A stretch of 31,894 nt of DNA from positions 1 through 31,894 of IMG/VR virus record IMGVR_UViG_3300017917_000415; one strand, 5' to 3'. Shown piece by piece: positions 7,751 through 13,671 of this stretch. Position numbers and translations under genes: made by a program. Numbering within the stretch: the first letter of the stretch is position 1; every line of letters starts with the position of its first letter. This DNA comes from a virus. The notes beneath the pieces are model-generated. The model searched no databases. It was not told the origin of the DNA and was given only the letters and a program-made list of their open reading frames with translations.

Positions 7751-7974
7751 TTAACGGTATTGACAATACACATGACTATTGCGTGAAAATACCTTTTGAT
7801 TATTTGCATAGTGTTGCTACAGGGGTAGAAAGATGGAATGATGTTTGTGCTAAAGCTATGGAAATGTTTGGGTTACCCGGAGACAAATATACCTGTAGAT
7901 TCCTAAAAGATAGAATTGAGTTTTGGTTCCTAGACGAAAAAGATGCTATGATGTTTGAACTATGTTGCGGATAA
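7735..7974 (+). CDS. First gene of the small-protein array, diverged LRW-type end (79 aa)
   Basis: The C-terminal half fits the array pattern: a WNDVC helix, then FGLPG, then an IEFWFLDEKDAMMFEL strand-turn-helix, but it ends in CCG where others have RW. Its N-terminal YCVKIPFDYL segment resembles VDCVKLPFEYL in the C-terminal part of the protein at 13672, just beyond the other end of the array. It overlaps the radical SAM gene by 16 bases. Function unknown. Confidence 0.7.
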   Translation: MEKKLINGIDNTHDYCVKIPFDYLHSVATGVERWNDVCAKAMEMFGLPGDKYTCRFLKDRIEFWFLDEKDAMMFELCCG

Positions 7975-8381
7975 GAGCAAGAATTCGTAAGTGGCGCGGA
8001 GAGCGTAAACTAAAAAAGAGCGGCTATTTGACATGGCGAGCTTATAAACATAACAATGATAACGGTGTAGTAAAATACGCTGATTGTGTAGAAGATTACT
8101 ACACCGACTACCCATACATCTACTCTTGCCCAAATCCAAAGCATTACGCATATCAATTGGTAGCCGATTATGGTCCCGCTGGTCAGTATTTCGGGTATGA
8201 AGAAATGAACGATTGGTGCCATGAAAAGATAAGGTGGAACTTTCGTTGTGATTTTCATCGGGTTTGGGAGAACCAATTTACGGGAAAAATGGAGTTTAAT
8301 GATATTGGCGGTTCTGATATAATATACTTTGCATTCAAACGGGAACAAGATTTCACACATTTTTTATTGAGATGGGCTTAA
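7962..8381 (+). CDS. Array protein with long basic N-terminus, ends FLLRWA (139 aa)
   Basis: The longest member of the LRW family proper. Residues 1-25 are strongly basic (repeated Arg/Lys), followed by a Tyr-rich segment with HYAYQLVADYGPAG, then the family helix (EMNDWC) and the terminal IYFAFKREQDFTHFLLRW block. The length suggests this may be closer to the ancestral form, and the shorter neighbours would be derived from its C-terminal half (inference). The first codons overlap the previous stop. The next gene starts inside the AGATGG that encodes its Arg-Trp. Confidence 0.75.
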   Translation: MLRIRARIRKWRGERKLKKSGYLTWRAYKHNNDNGVVKYADCVEDYYTDYPYIYSCPNPKHYAYQLVADYGPAGQYFGYEEMNDWCHEKIRWNFRCDFHRVWENQFTGKMEFNDIGGSDIIYFAFKREQDFTHFLLRWA

Positions 8382-8614
8382 GAATAATTTACATTGAATA
8401 TCAAACACCATTAACATCTGATGTTATTAAATGGTTTATTGATACGTTCGGATCCCCTCAAGAATGGGATGGTGAAGTCTTGGCTCCGACACAGTTAAAA
8501 AGTGGATATCAATGGGCTAACGGTAAGCACGTATTAAATGGAAATCACTATCCTACTCCATGTATTTGGTGTACAGAAAAAGCGTATATGATGTATAAAT
8601 TGAGGTGGTTATAA
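8372..8614 (+). CDS. LRW-family small protein, ends YKLRWL (80 aa)
   Basis: Starts at an ATG formed out of frame by the AGA TGG (Arg-Trp) codons of the previous gene. The family helix here is VIKWFIDTFGSP, and the end is CTEKAYMMYKLRWL. Its C-terminal block is closest to that of the array gene at 13379 (CMSEQIYTYYKLVE). The TTGAGGTGG at 8600-8608 encodes Leu-Arg-Trp and supplies GAGG for the start at 8614. No catalytic motif is visible. Confidence 0.75.
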   Translation: MGLRIIYIEYQTPLTSDVIKWFIDTFGSPQEWDGEVLAPTQLKSGYQWANGKHVLNGNHYPTPCIWCTEKAYMMYKLRWL

Positions 8615-8868
8615 TGGAGCAAGGTAGCTTTAAATACAAGACTGAAAAATATTATGGCAGCACCCGAAACGTTCATACTGTGTCCTGGAAGGGAAGGGGC
8701 GAAGTTGATGGAGACGAGATTCGCCAATGGTGCTTAAATAATTTTGGAACACCTGGATATCAAGATGCTATTGAAGGTACTCGTTGGCTAGATAATATAT
8801 CAGAGCATGGTGAAATCTTCTTGTGCAATGATGAAGACTTGACCTTCTTTTTACTGAAGTGGACATGA
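8614..8868 (+). CDS. LRW-family small protein, ends FLLKWT (84 aa)
   Basis: The start at ATG 8614 (TAATG overlap) is chosen over the in-frame GTG at 8605 because GAGG at 8602-8605 is eight bases upstream. It is a good representative of the family: IRQWCLNNFGTPG, an RW pair in the middle, then IFLCNDEDLTFFLLKW. The N-terminal ~30 residues are specific to this copy. Function unknown. Confidence 0.75.
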   Translation: MEQGSFKYKTEKYYGSTRNVHTVSWKGRGEVDGDEIRQWCLNNFGTPGYQDAIEGTRWLDNISEHGEIFLCNDEDLTFFLLKWT

Positions 8869-9074
8869 GCCTTGAATTTCTAATCCACAAAGTATTCATC
8901 AAGTTACTAGATACTGACACTGATGAAATTGATATGTGGTGCATTGAGCATTTTGGTGAGCAAGGCATAAAATGGGGTAGTTACTTTGCTGATGATAGCC
9001 CATATAATTATGACCAATATTATATATTTGAAAATCACGAAAATGCAGTACTTTTTACTCTAACATGGGTATGA
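8865..9074 (+). CDS. LRW-family small protein, ends FTLTWV (69 aa)
   Basis: Starts in an ATGA overlap with the preceding gene, with GAAGTGG from the LKW codons just upstream. It has the helix IDMWCIEHFGEQG and the terminal strand-helix YYIFENHENAVLFTLTW; Thr replaces Arg in the final motif. The first ~20 residues are copy-specific. Confidence 0.7.
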   Translation: MSLEFLIHKVFIKLLDTDTDEIDMWCIEHFGEQGIKWGSYFADDSPYNYDQYYIFENHENAVLFTLTWV

Positions 9075-9304
9075 GAAGATTACATTTTGAAGGCCCTACA
9101 TGGCACGATACCAAACCAGGTTGGCACGAACTTGAATTGAACCTTAACGGGCAACCAAAACGCTATCGGGAAATTATAGAATGGCTGTATAATACTATAG
9201 ACAAGTGTGAAAGACACTGTAGATGGTTTGAAACCACAAACGGAATAAAAATAAAATTTAGATATGAACGAGATTACATTGTGGCAATGTTGAGGTGGTC
9301 ATAA
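9071..9304 (+). CDS. LRW-family small protein, ends AMLRWS (77 aa)
   Basis: ATG 9071 gives the ATGA overlap typical of the array; an in-frame ATG at 9065 is the alternative. It contains the helix REIIEWLYNTI and the ending IKFRYERDYIVAMLRW. The N-terminal 35 residues are rich in Trp, His and Pro and differ from all other members. TTGAGGTGG at 9290-9298 closes the gene. Confidence 0.7.
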   Translation: MRRLHFEGPTWHDTKPGWHELELNLNGQPKRYREIIEWLYNTIDKCERHCRWFETTNGIKIKFRYERDYIVAMLRWS

Positions 9305-9483
9305 TGGAAATTAAAACTATATACCGTCACCAGGCCGCAAACGACTGGGACGAAAAAGTTAAATGGTGTCAAGAAAATCTATATCACGGGGGTTATTATG
9401 AACCCAAATGGTATTTACGTTATCCTTGGATAGAGTTTGATGATGAGCAAGAATATATTTGGTTTACTTTGAGGTGGACATGA
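9304..9483 (+). CDS. LRW-family small protein, minimal form, ends FTLRWT (59 aa)
   Basis: The shortest array member and so nearly the bare domain: a first strand (IKTIYRH), the helix EKVKWCQENLYHGG, a Trp-containing middle, and WIEFDDEQEYIWFTLRW. The start at ATG 9304 overlaps the previous stop (TAATG), with GAGG eight bases upstream. TTGAGGTGG at 9469-9477 provides the next ribosome-binding site. Confidence 0.75.
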   Translation: MEIKTIYRHQAANDWDEKVKWCQENLYHGGYYEPKWYLRYPWIEFDDEQEYIWFTLRWT

Positions 9484-9689
9484 AATTCATAAAGATTGAT
9501 ATTCCAGAAGAACGCAGAATAGAAGCAACTAAGTGGACACGAGAATTTATCGGTAGAGCCAAAGGTGAAAACGGTGAACTCCATATGAGCGAAATCATTT
9601 GGTACAAAACTTCTTTTCCAAACGGTATAGCTAGATTTTATTTCCGTGACCCTAAACACGCTACATTGTTTATGTTGAGGTGGCTATGA
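9480..9689 (+). CDS. LRW-family small protein, ends FMLRWL (69 aa)
   Basis: Starts with an ATGA overlap, and GAGG from the upstream LRW codons lies five bases before the ATG. It has the first strand KFIKIDIP, the helix EATKWTREFIG, and ARFYFRDPKHATLFMLRW at the end, a clear strand-Asp-helix ending. TTGAGGTGG at 9675-9683 serves the next gene. Confidence 0.75.
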   Translation: MKFIKIDIPEERRIEATKWTREFIGRAKGENGELHMSEIIWYKTSFPNGIARFYFRDPKHATLFMLRWL

Positions 9690-10036
9690 GAGTAAGCATT
9701 TGGTATCGCACAGAATTACAGCAACCTCCTAAGTCAGGTCATTATCTTGCTTATAGAGGCTGGGGCATTGCAGGCAAAGCTGATGATGACAGTGACTGGG
9801 GCTATGTCTATTATGATAAGAAACTAGACGAGTGGCGTGATTATCAATCCGGTGGCCACTATGCTATCGTTTATTATTGGACTGATGCTACACCTGATGA
9901 CTGGACAGACGAAGACCCTCCTAGCATTCAACTACGCAAACTAAAAGAAGAACACAATGTAGCACTAGACGATGCTTGGAAGAAAGTTTGTGAAGCAATA
10001 GACCAGTACAACATGATTAAAGAGTTGGTACGATGA
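9686..10036 (+). CDS. Unrelated insert in the array, DUF551-like Trp-rich protein (116 aa)
   Basis: It does not end in LRW and lacks the family helix. The region PPKSGHYLAYRGWGI, a WGYVYYDKKLDEWRD strand pair, and VYYWTDATPDDW resemble the layout of short DUF551-type phage proteins (a Pro-Gly turn, paired strands, a closing W-x-P). The assignment is tentative. A charged helical tail follows. It still uses the GAGG in the preceding LRW codons as its ribosome-binding site, so any gene can follow an LRW cassette. Confidence 0.65.
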   Translation: MRVSIWYRTELQQPPKSGHYLAYRGWGIAGKADDDSDWGYVYYDKKLDEWRDYQSGGHYAIVYYWTDATPDDWTDEDPPSIQLRKLKEEHNVALDDAWKKVCEAIDQYNMIKELVR

Positions 10037-10440
10037 CACATCAATTGGATACAATAAAGCAGTTGGCTATTGACATTGAGGGCTGGAAGCCCGGTGAATT
10101 GTATGTTATCGCCGGCAGACAGTCTGGTAAGAGTATGCTCAACCAAATATACAATACAAATCTCTGCAAAGAAATTACTTTAACAGGTCAACAGAAGTTG
10201 ATGGAACTTATCTGGGGTCAACCTATGAAAGAAGAAAAATACAAATTCAGTCGTGCTAATTGGTATCAAGCAGAATTCAATGATAAGGATTACTTTGAAG
10301 TAGACGCCTGGTGTAGTCAACAGTTTGGTCCTCATCCTGCTAATCCAGATGCGTGGAGTAGGTGGTGGCATAAGTTTCACAATAGCATCTTGTTTCGTGA
10401 TGAAAAAGACTATGTGTTGTTTATGTTGAGGTGGAGTTGA
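10033..10440 (+). CDS. Chimera: truncated P-loop N-terminus joined to an LRW domain (135 aa)
   Basis: Residues 1-37 read like the front of a phage P-loop ATPase: a GWKPGELYVIAGRQSGKS segment in which A27-x4-G32-K33-S34 satisfies the Walker A pattern. There is no Walker B, and the chain soon changes into an LRW-family domain with VDAWCSQQFGP, a Trp-rich middle, and ILFRDEKDYVLFMLRWS. It is too short to be a complete ATPase, so it looks like a fusion of a broken ATPase start with an array domain. Starts in ATGA overlap. Confidence 0.7.
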   Translation: MTHQLDTIKQLAIDIEGWKPGELYVIAGRQSGKSMLNQIYNTNLCKEITLTGQQKLMELIWGQPMKEEKYKFSRANWYQAEFNDKDYFEVDAWCSQQFGPHPANPDAWSRWWHKFHNSILFRDEKDYVLFMLRWS

Positions 10441-10682
10441 TGTTTATTCATACATACGAACAACAGCCCGATTGGCGAATCAAGACTGCCTGGCTAGTTG
10501 CGGCATTTATGACACCTAAAGAAAATCGTAAAGAGATTACTAAATGGTGCTATAAAACTTATGGTGCACCGGGCATGAATACTTTCACTAAACAGACTAG
10601 GTGGAAAGACAGTATTCAATATGGTGAGGTATATTTCAGTCGCAAAGAAGACCTTGAGTGGTTTGTATTGAGGTGGTCATGA
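10440..10682 (+). CDS. LRW-family small protein, ends FVLRWS (80 aa)
   Basis: ATG 10440 overlaps the preceding TGA, with GAGG eight bases upstream, preferred over the in-frame GTG at 10431. It has the helix EITKWCYKTYGAPG, an RW pair, then GEVYFSRKEDLEWFVLRW. This is one of the most canonical copies; its C-terminal block closely matches the gene at 11295 (KRKEDYEWFVLRWS). Confidence 0.75.
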   Translation: MFIHTYEQQPDWRIKTAWLVAAFMTPKENRKEITKWCYKTYGAPGMNTFTKQTRWKDSIQYGEVYFSRKEDLEWFVLRWS

Positions 10683-10879
10683 TAAAGAGACAATATCGTA
10701 GAGGACAACCTGGCTATTTCAATAACTTCATCATGTCACATGATCCTGAAGGTACTATAGAAACAGAACTTAAATTGTACAAGGCTACTATAGCGAAAAG
10801 CAAAAACAAACATTACATGGTGAATGTAAAGTGGCACGACCATGAACTATACACAATTTTTGTATTGAGGTACGCATGA
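10679..10879 (+). CDS. LRW-family small protein, ends FVLRYA (66 aa)
   Basis: Starts with ATGA overlap, with GAGG five bases upstream. The N-terminal half is basic and lacks the WC helix. The ending MVNVKWHDHELYTIFVLRY is family-like with Tyr for Trp, encoded TTGAGGTAC, so the ribosome-binding GAGGT is kept although the final codon changed. The in-frame upstream TTG at 10658 is not needed. Confidence 0.7.
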   Translation: MIKRQYRRGQPGYFNNFIMSHDPEGTIETELKLYKATIAKSKNKHYMVNVKWHDHELYTIFVLRYA

Positions 10880-11298
10880 CTGACAACGAATTGATTGATT
10901 ATACTATTAAGTTTGATACTGACCCAGTCAGAGTTAGACTTGCTACATACATGGATCGTCACCCCGGTGCTATCCTAGATGACCTTGAACGAGCAGGTAT
11001 GGATCAAACACACTGTACCTTTAGAGATAAAGACACTTGCAATGATTATCTTCCTGGTCAGTATATCACTCACCTTGAAGAAGAAGTTCGTTATCTACAA
11101 GAACAACTACATGACGCATTGGATGAAATTGAAAGCATGAAGCCCATGAAAGTCAGTGAGTTGATTGAACAGCTACGACAAGGAATCACTACTGAAAAAT
11201 TTATGAGAGAACGTGAAGAACGCAGACGGTACGAAGCACAAAAAGAGCGTGATGAAATGAAAAACAAACTTGACATGTGGGCAATACTGAACCGATGA
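10876..11298 (+). CDS. Non-LRW array gene with a coiled coil (140 aa)
   Basis: Not an LRW protein. After an N-terminal acidic region containing a HCTFRDKDTC segment, residues from about 65 to the end form a long charged heptad-like helix (HLEEEVRYLQEQLHDALDEIESM and a basic continuation rich in Arg and Glu), probably an oligomerising coiled coil. It may bind another phage or host protein; no partner is evident. Starts with ATGA overlap and again uses the preceding GAGGT. Confidence 0.7.
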   Translation: MTDNELIDYTIKFDTDPVRVRLATYMDRHPGAILDDLERAGMDQTHCTFRDKDTCNDYLPGQYITHLEEEVRYLQEQLHDALDEIESMKPMKVSELIEQLRQGITTEKFMREREERRRYEAQKERDEMKNKLDMWAILNR

Positions 11299-11537
11299 AT
11301 ACCAATTCTGTTCACAATCTTATTGATAGTCAAATTCTGGCCCAGCTTAGGAAGCTTAATAAGCCTAGTAAAACTTATTGGCCCCATCAGATTATTCTGA
11401 CTTCTTGGCGTGATGTGAATCCTGCTGAACGATTTTGCTATGATAATTTCAAAAGCAAGAACTGGAGAAACGTCGGGGGTGACTTTTATTTCAAGCGTAA
11501 AGAAGATTATGAATGGTTTGTGTTGAGGTGGTCATAA
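11295..11537 (+). CDS. LRW-family small protein, ends FVLRWS (80 aa)
   Basis: ATG 11295 is in ATGA overlap with the coiled-coil gene; the in-frame GTG at 11277 is less likely. The family helix is modified (ERFCYDNFKSKNW), and the ending is DFYFKRKEDYEWFVLRW. TTGAGGTGG at 11523-11531 provides the ribosome-binding site for 11537. The N-terminal ~40 residues are copy-specific. Confidence 0.75.
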   Translation: MNTNSVHNLIDSQILAQLRKLNKPSKTYWPHQIILTSWRDVNPAERFCYDNFKSKNWRNVGGDFYFKRKEDYEWFVLRWS

Positions 11538-11821
11538 TGGAAATATTTTATGGCGGTGGAGGCGCAAGCAATCCTAGTTTTATATACCAATTTAAAGTAA
11601 AAAAATGCACGACTGAAATGTACGATTGGGCTAAAAAATATCCTAGTAAAGGTCCCTTCAGTCGCTGGTACGTAGAATGGGCTATGGTTTATAACAGTGC
11701 AGGTAGACAAAGAGATTATGATGTAATACAGATTGAACACAGTGAAGCAGCTAAAATATTCAAAATAGCATTTGCGGGCGAGTATGAAGATATCACTATG
11801 AAAGAGTACAGACTTGATTGA
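11537..11821 (+). CDS. Array gene of unknown type (94 aa)
   Basis: Starts TAATGG after the LRW-encoding GAGG, like 8614 and 9304. It begins with a Gly-rich segment, then has a TTEMYDWAKKYP helix that could correspond to the family WC helix, and a VIQIEHSEAAKIFKIAF strand-helix like the family ending, but it continues 15 residues further without LRW. It may be a diverged and extended family member. Confidence 0.65.
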   Translation: MEIFYGGGGASNPSFIYQFKVKKCTTEMYDWAKKYPSKGPFSRWYVEWAMVYNSAGRQRDYDVIQIEHSEAAKIFKIAFAGEYEDITMKEYRLD

Positions 11822-11828
11822 AGTCAAA

Positions 11829-12032
11829 ATGATTGACAAACTACCCATTGAGTTTTTGGTCATTGTAAATGAACTCAAACAAAAGGGTTATGTTCACGGT
11901 GTTGACTTTGACTTTACATATCATCCACCCAAATTTGATAACATAACAGGTCATCCCGTGTATAATAGATGTGTAGTCTTTACGTTTTATAAAGAAGAAT
12001 TAGCAACATGGTTCAATCTACTGTATCAATAA
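11829..12032 (+). CDS. Diverged LRW-like small protein, ends FNLLYQ (67 aa)
   Basis: ATG 11829 is used; an in-frame TTG at 11814 would overlap the previous gene and is the alternative. The chain has a predicted helix (EFLVIVNELKQKG), then GVDFDFTYH and the ending CVVFTFYKEELATWFNLLYQ, which matches strand-acidic-helix-F-x-L of the family with LY instead of RW. No strong ribosome-binding site is visible. Confidence 0.65.
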   Translation: MIDKLPIEFLVIVNELKQKGYVHGVDFDFTYHPPKFDNITGHPVYNRCVVFTFYKEELATWFNLLYQ

Positions 12033-12298
12033 CCGCAAGCGATATTTTGTCCGACCAATATGCTGGTATGTTGGCAGATGAAATCCAAAAAGAAATTGAC
12101 AATGAAATTATGATAGACATGCTAGTGTTAGGTGGTTGGACTAAAGTTGAATTAGAACGACTCAAAGATAGATATGAATCAATTGATATTGAACAATGGA
12201 TAGACGAAAACTGCACCGGTAAACACGCTAAGTTAGGCAGAACGTTTGTGTTTGAAAAGAAACAAGATGCTGAATGGTTCATACTTAAATGGCTATAA
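12008..12298 (+). CDS. LRW-family small protein, ends FILKWL (96 aa)
   Basis: It overlaps the previous gene by 25 bases. A unique N-terminal ~45 residues (acidic, with an EIQKEIDNEIMIDML helix) precede a typical domain: IDIEQWIDENC, a GRTFVFEKKQDAEWFILKW ending. The start of the next gene lies within the AAATGG that encodes its Lys-Trp. Like 10033, it looks like a foreign N-terminus joined to the array domain. Confidence 0.7.
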   Translation: MVQSTVSITASDILSDQYAGMLADEIQKEIDNEIMIDMLVLGGWTKVELERLKDRYESIDIEQWIDENCTGKHAKLGRTFVFEKKQDAEWFILKWL

Positions 12299-12585
12299 AC
12301 TGGGGTCGCAGTATAGGTTGGAACATTGACATGCATAGATACAAGAAGCAAAAAGTGGAATATACTATTATTGAAAATGGCGCTGATTGTTATCCATGGC
12401 GTGAAGTATTTGTTTGGTGGCCTTGGGTTACTACTGTCACTGGTAAAAGAGTATGGTGGCAAAAAGTATATAAGCGTAAAGTATGGGTAGTATGGGGCAC
12501 AGGCTTTCATATGGAACCAGAAACGCAATACGCTACTGCATTTGATTTATTAGTTTATGACAATACGTATAGTCCTCAAGCGTGA
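12289..12585 (+). CDS. Trp-rich small array protein, unknown (98 aa)
   Basis: The ATG arises from the AAA TGG codons of the previous gene. The protein is remarkably rich in Trp and basic residues in the middle (VFVWWPWV, RVWWQKVYKRKVWVVW). It has no LRW ending and finishes with YATAFDLLVYDN, which might be a very weak echo of the family helix. Function unknown. Confidence 0.65.
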   Translation: MAINWGRSIGWNIDMHRYKKQKVEYTIIENGADCYPWREVFVWWPWVTTVTGKRVWWQKVYKRKVWVVWGTGFHMEPETQYATAFDLLVYDNTYSPQA

Positions 12586-12778
12586 TTTGACTGGTGAACA
12601 AGAACAATGGCTTGCTAAGAATGTAGGTCCAAGAATGCATTACCTACATAATAGTAAGGGTGGACAAGGCTGGATAGCAAAATACGAGTGGGCTCCGGGC
12701 ATGGTTAGCAGAGAATGGGTCCTTACGATTGAAGATGACCGCTATGCTACATTTTTTACATTGATGTTTCCACAATGA
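12557..12778 (+). CDS. Diverged LRW-like small protein, ends FTLMFPQ (73 aa)
   Basis: It overlaps its neighbour by 29 bases. The first strand (TIRIVLKRDLT), a helix EEQEQW-like region, a Trp-containing middle and the ending WVLTIEDDRYATFFTLMF correspond to family positions, with MF replacing RW. The order of elements is the same as in the canonical copies. Confidence 0.65.
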   Translation: MTIRIVLKRDLTGEQEQWLAKNVGPRMHYLHNSKGGQGWIAKYEWAPGMVSREWVLTIEDDRYATFFTLMFPQ

Positions 12779-13053
12779 ATATATCTAAAGACTTTCAAGA
12801 TTTTGATCCCGATGATCCAGACGGTGATTTCCGTAGGCGCAGATGGGATTACTGGTCGGCACTAAAACTTGTGCGTAAAGAATATATGCAAACACTTGAT
12901 GCATTAGAGGGCCAGTTTGATGCATATGATTTTGAAGACTACCTAGAAGAAAACTATGGAATCAAAATGAACATAGTTGACGGGAATATTACAGATGGAT
13001 ATAAGATTATGGATGAGGCCAAGTATACTTTCTTTTTATTGAGATTTCAATGA
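12775..13053 (+). CDS. LRW-like small protein, ends FLLRFQ (92 aa)
   Basis: ATGA overlap at the start. The N-terminal third is very acidic then basic (DPDDPDGDFRRRRWDYW). The domain part has FEDYLEENYGI and a MDEAKYTFFLLRF ending, with Phe in place of the final Trp. It is probably a true family member with a copy-specific front. Confidence 0.7.
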   Translation: MNISKDFQDFDPDDPDGDFRRRRWDYWSALKLVRKEYMQTLDALEGQFDAYDFEDYLEENYGIKMNIVDGNITDGYKIMDEAKYTFFLLRFQ

Positions 13054-13400
13054 CTACTCCATTTGAAATAGTTGATATGCCCAACAACGATTGGGCAGTG
13101 TCATGGCCTTCATTTGATGATGCTTTCACCGAAAGCATGAAGTTTAACATATTGAAATGCATCTTTAATGAAATACGTTGTGAAGAAGTGGGGTTAGGGG
13201 TAGCCGCGAATAAACATGAGGAATCTACTATCATGTGGATAAACTGTAATATTTGGTTCACTGACATGACAGATGAATATAACCAATATCTTTATAAGTA
13301 TTACCACATTAGGGGTGCAGTATTTCATAAACAGGCTGATGCTGAAAAGTTCAAAGATATATTAGAAAAGAGGTATATGTGGCAATTACTCAAGGAATAA
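13050..13400 (+). CDS. Array gene, possible diverged family member (116 aa)
   Basis: ATGA overlap with the previous gene. It begins with a strand-turn (FEIVDMPNNDWAVSW) and has AVFHKQADAEKFKDIL near the end, which resembles the family strand-acidic-helix block but is followed by about 15 additional residues instead of LRW. The middle has a MWINCNIWF strand. Function unknown. Confidence 0.65.
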   Translation: MTTPFEIVDMPNNDWAVSWPSFDDAFTESMKFNILKCIFNEIRCEEVGLGVAANKHEESTIMWINCNIWFTDMTDEYNQYLYKYYHIRGAVFHKQADAEKFKDILEKRYMWQLLKE

Positions 13401-13663
13401 ACGGAACTTTTTTCCCGGCTCAAGACTATGAAAATGTAGAGCCTATATATTTCCGAAAATTTAAAAAAACTATAGCCGTGGATTCTGTTTGGGAAACACG
13501 TATATTCTACGAGATAACCCGTTTCCCCTTAGGTAGACAATCAACTATTGATTTGTTATGTAAGAACTACGGTGATCCTAAGTATAGTTATACTTGGTGG
13601 TCAACACCTAATGGGATATGCATGAGTGAGCAGATTTATACTTACTACAAGTTAGTGGAATAA
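13379..13663 (+). CDS. Last array gene, diverged family member, ends YYKLVE (94 aa)
   Basis: The start is GTG 13379, with AGAGG seven bases before it. It has a helix STIDLLCKNYGDPK followed by a TWWSTPNGICMSEQIYTYYKL ending that is nearest to the array gene at 8372. It ends in VE instead of RW. The array stops here: eight bases later the larger gene at 13672 begins. Confidence 0.65.
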   Translation: MAITQGINGTFFPAQDYENVEPIYFRKFKKTIAVDSVWETRIFYEITRFPLGRQSTIDLLCKNYGDPKYSYTWWSTPNGICMSEQIYTYYKLVE

Positions 13664-13671
13664 GTACGTGC

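Larger units (their letters stand above)
8600..11531 (+). repeat. Dispersed TTGAGGTGG motif: codes Leu-Arg-Trp and forms a Shine-Dalgarno
   Basis: Exact TTGAGGTGG occurs at 8600-8608, 9290-9298, 9469-9477, 9675-9683, 10426-10434, 10668-10676 and 11523-11531, and as TTGAGGTAC at 10865-10873. Each lies at the 3' end of one array gene, two or three codons from its end, and its GAGG is 5 or 8 bases before the next ATG. A related CTGAAGTGG at 8855-8863 does the same for 8865. The same nine bases thus serve the protein end and the next gene's translation start. Confidence 0.85.

Noticed and set aside
8600-11531. Regularly spaced short direct repeat resembling a CRISPR-like array
   Set aside because: The repeat is nine bases, spacing ranges from about 180 to 860 bases, and every copy is in frame at a gene end.
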